Part shown: in pieces, positions 7,081-8,385 of the stretch
How positions within the stretch are numbered: position 1 is the stretch's first letter
Layout: each line of letters starts with the position of its first letter
Assembly (NCBI GenBank): GCA_945874585.1
Contig: CAMCHB010000044.1
Span: 1 to 8,385, forward strand
Length of the DNA stretch: 8,385 nucleotides
Source: an uncultured Clostridium sp.
GTDB taxonomy: Bacteria > Bacillota > Clostridia > TANB77 > CAG-508
Direction: 5' to 3'
The notes under the pieces: generated by a model
What the model was told of the DNA's origin: nothing
Databases searched by the model: none
What the model saw: the letters and a program-made list of their open reading frames with translations, nothing else
Program-made: the position numbers and the translations under genes

Positions 7081-7947
7081 TATAGCTTTTTCAATCGCAT
7101 CTGCCACTCCATTTTCATCGTTATTTCTTACCACAAGATCCGCTATTTCCTTGACTTGCGGAGATGCATTTCCCATGGCAACGCCCAATCCAGCTGAACG
7201 AATCATTTCGATGTCATTAGCATTATCTCCAATTGCCATTACCTCTTCTGGTTGGATGTTTAATTTTTGAATTAAGTATTGAATAGCATTCCATTTATTA
7301 ACAGATTTTTTGGTAATGTCTGTATAGAAATACTGTAATGATATGTTTTCCGTTCCTCTCTTTATTTGCTTTCTGGACATATGTGCCACTTCCAATACAT
7401 CAATATCATCCAATTGCCTTATTTTTTGCATAATTCCTCTAAAGATAACTTGATCCATATCGCAAATAGTTACTTTGGGGAATTTTTGTTGATTTGAATT
7501 TTTTATATAGGAATAAACATCTTCCACTAGATTTATTTTTGTTTTGCTCTCTGGTGCTTTCTTGGCATTTTCACTATTGTACACCAACACATTATATTCA
7601 AGAGATTTAGCAATGATAGAATTCTCGCCAAATACGCTGTAATAAATACTATTTTCTTCGCAGATTCGTATGATTTCTAACACTTTTTCTTTGGTCATGC
7701 ATTGATTGAAAATTTCTTTCTTTTCTTGCAAATCATAAATAGAGGTTCCATTGCCCGCAATAAAATAATGGCCTCCTCCTATTTGATCTGCAATATACTC
7801 AATCGCTGTACTAATTCTTCCAGATGTTAAGACCACTTGAATCCCTTTTTCTATTGCTTTTTGAATCGCTTCTTGGTTAGCTTGTGAAACCTCACCATAT
7901 AAATTCAATAAAGTTCCATCCAAATCAATTGCCATAAATTTATACAT
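7075..7947 (-). CDS. HAD-IIB (Cof-type) phosphatase (290 aa)
   Basis: A cytoplasmic haloacid-dehalogenase-type hydrolase that removes phosphate from small metabolites such as sugar phosphates or cofactor precursors; the exact substrate cannot be read from sequence. All four motifs are present: motif I DLDGTLL with nucleophile D8 and D10; motif II LTSGR with S42; motif III lysine, most likely K218 in SVNKWNAIQYL; motif IV GDNANDIEMI with D241 and D245. The region between motifs II and III is the C2-type cap of the Cof subfamily, and the length is normal. The start at 7947 is set by AGAAGGAG 8 bases upstream. The gene has its own promoter and stands alone between the SASP gene and the Tad operon; I see no functional link to the pilus. 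Confidence 0.92.
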   Translation of the reverse strand: MYKFMAIDLDGTLLNLYGEVSQANQEAIQKAIEKGIQVVLTSGRISTAIEYIADQIGGGHYFIAGNGTSIYDLQEKKEIFNQCMTKEKVLEIIRICEENSIYYSVFGENSIIAKSLEYNVLVYNSENAKKAPESKTKINLVEDVYSYIKNSNQQKFPKVTICDMDQVIFRGIMQKIRQLDDIDVLEVAHMSRKQIKRGTENISLQYFYTDITKKSVNKWNAIQYLIQKLNIQPEEVMAIGDNANDIEMIRSAGLGVAMGNASPQVKEIADLVVRNNDENGVADAIEKAIM

Positions 7948-7980
7948 TTTCTTTTCTCCTTCTTTTGTTGATTTGATTTC

Positions 7981-8008
7981 ATTATAACATTCTTTCTTCT
8001 TTTTTCAA
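7981..8008 (-). promoter_or_regulatory. Promoter of the HAD phosphatase gene
   Basis: On the minus strand -35 TTGAAA (8008-8003), a 16-base spacer and -10 TATAAT (7986-7981), with an extended TGT before the -10 box. It lies about 35 bases before the start codon, giving a short leader with an AAGGAG site. Confidence 0.7.
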
Positions 8009-8056
8009 GATTCTACAATTGTTTTTTTATTTGTAATTTTTCCTGATTTTTAGACA

Positions 8057-8099
8057 AGAACAAATAAGAAAAATCAAAAATTTTTCTTTGATTTGTTCT
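8057..8099. repeat. Long AT-rich inverted repeat (18 bp of stem)
   Basis: AGAACAAAT (8057-8065) pairs with ATTTGTTCT (8091-8099), and AAGAAAAAT (8066-8074) pairs with ATTTTTCTT (8080-8088). The only irregularities are a two-base bulge (8089-8090) and a 5-base loop. It lies upstream of the HAD promoter in a gene-free gap. It lacks a GC-rich stem followed by a T-run, so it is not a typical terminator. It could be a DNA-binding palindrome, part of a small RNA, or a remnant of a small repeat element. Confidence 0.5.
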
Positions 8100-8100
8100 C

Positions 8101-8144
8101 GCCCGATTTGAGTCTTCAACTAAAAGAAGAAAATCTCAAAGGGC
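8101..8144. repeat. Compound hairpin directly beside the AT-rich inverted repeat
   Basis: GCCC (8101-8104) pairs with GGGC (8141-8144), TTTGAG (8107-8112) with CTCAAA (8135-8140), and TCTTC (8113-8117) with GAAGA (8126-8130), leaving small bulges and an 8-base loop. With the neighbouring palindrome it makes two consecutive hairpins in about 90 bases between the SASP terminator and the HAD promoter. I see no open reading frame there. A small structured RNA is possible but no promoter of its own stands out. Confidence 0.4.
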
Positions 8145-8163
8145 TAGCGATTGTAGCTTTTTA

Positions 8164-8236
8164 TATAAAAAAGCATAGGGGCAAAACAAATGAAGCAATT
8201 TTTATGCATTCACTTATTTTAATATCCCTATGCTTT
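8164..8236 (-). terminator. Rho-independent terminator of the SASP gene
   Basis: On the minus strand AAAGCATAGGG (8236-8226) pairs perfectly with CCCTATGCTTT (8180-8170) and runs into TTTTTTATAT. The 45-base loop contains a smaller stem (TGAA-GCA with TGC-A-TTCA), so the whole forms a long hairpin. It starts about 25 bases after the SASP stop codon. Confidence 0.75.
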
Positions 8237-8260
8237 ATAGTTTATTTCCCTTGAAATCTA

Positions 8261-8385
8261 CTATTTTCCAATCATCTGATTTTCTGCTTGTTGAACCAAT
8301 TTCTTAACCATGTTTCCGCCTATTTTTCCAGCGTCCTTTGCAGAAATATCACCATTATATCCATCTTTTAAGTTTACACCAACTT
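8261..8385 (-). CDS. Alpha/beta-type small acid-soluble spore protein, C-terminal 40 residues (partial)
   Basis: Read from the right edge, the frame gives VGVNLKDGYNGDISAKDAGK followed by IGGNMVKKLVQQAENQMIGK and a TAG stop at 8263-8261. This matches the second conserved block of alpha/beta SASPs, which coat and protect DNA in dormant spores (the G.NG.I..K.AG..GG.MVKK pattern). The N-terminal half, with the first conserved block, lies outside the window. It is followed by its own terminator, so it is transcribed separately from the HAD gene. It shows that the host is a spore former, or descends from one. Confidence 0.9.
   Translation of the reverse strand, partial: VGVNLKDGYNGDISAKDAGKIGGNMVKKLVQQAENQMIGK

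Noticed and set aside
8141..8162. Terminator-like GCTA...TAGC followed by a T-run on the plus strand
   Set aside because: Only a 4-bp stem and no plus-strand gene ends upstream of it; the T-run belongs to the minus-strand SASP terminator region.
1..8385. tRNA, rRNA, CRISPR arrays, insertion sequences
   Set aside because: No tRNA-like cloverleaf, no spaced direct-repeat array, no transposase-like frame and no rRNA-like stretch seen; the window is almost filled by the minus-strand genes.

Overview
The window looks like a chromosomal piece of a low-GC, spore-forming Firmicute, probably of clostridial type. Coding sequence is AT-rich, ribosome binding sites are strong AGGAGG types, and the right edge carries the C-terminus of an alpha/beta-type small acid-soluble spore protein (SASP). 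Every gene I can support is on the minus strand, so the biological order runs from right to left.

Right part (8385 to about 7000): the SASP 3' end with a Rho-independent terminator; a 300-base gap with two further strong hairpins and a good sigma-A-type promoter; then a single HAD-IIB (Cof-type) phosphatase gene. Left part (about 7026 to 1): a promoter followed by a tight operon for a Tad/Flp-type pilus or secretion machine. Its order is a CpaB/RcpC-like SAF-domain membrane protein, two ParA/MinD-like (CpaE/TadZ-like) proteins with altered P-loops, a CpaF/TadA-type secretion ATPase with an unusual N-terminal membrane anchor, one long TadB-TadC-like double membrane protein, and a small pilin-like membrane protein cut by the window edge. 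Gaps between these genes are 3 to 34 bases and each gene has its own ribosome binding site.

The most striking point is the reading frame. Two genes of the operon, the CpaF ATPase and the pilin-like gene, are each interrupted by exactly one extra base, and in both the break falls on an in-frame CGG codon. Skipping the C of that CGG (+1 shift, next codon GGN = Gly) restores a convincing family-like protein: the Walker B region IIGEV of the ATPase, and the AGGVLLA start of the pilin-like membrane segment. In a manual scan of all minus-strand genes (about 2,600 codons) I found no other in-frame CGG, although the trinucleotide occurs about 18 times out of frame. This fits a genome in which CGG is unassigned (no tRNA-Arg with anticodon CCG) and acts as a +1 frameshift signal, so that CGGN is read as one glycine. 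Sequencing error and gene decay remain possible, but neither explains why both breaks fall on CGG.
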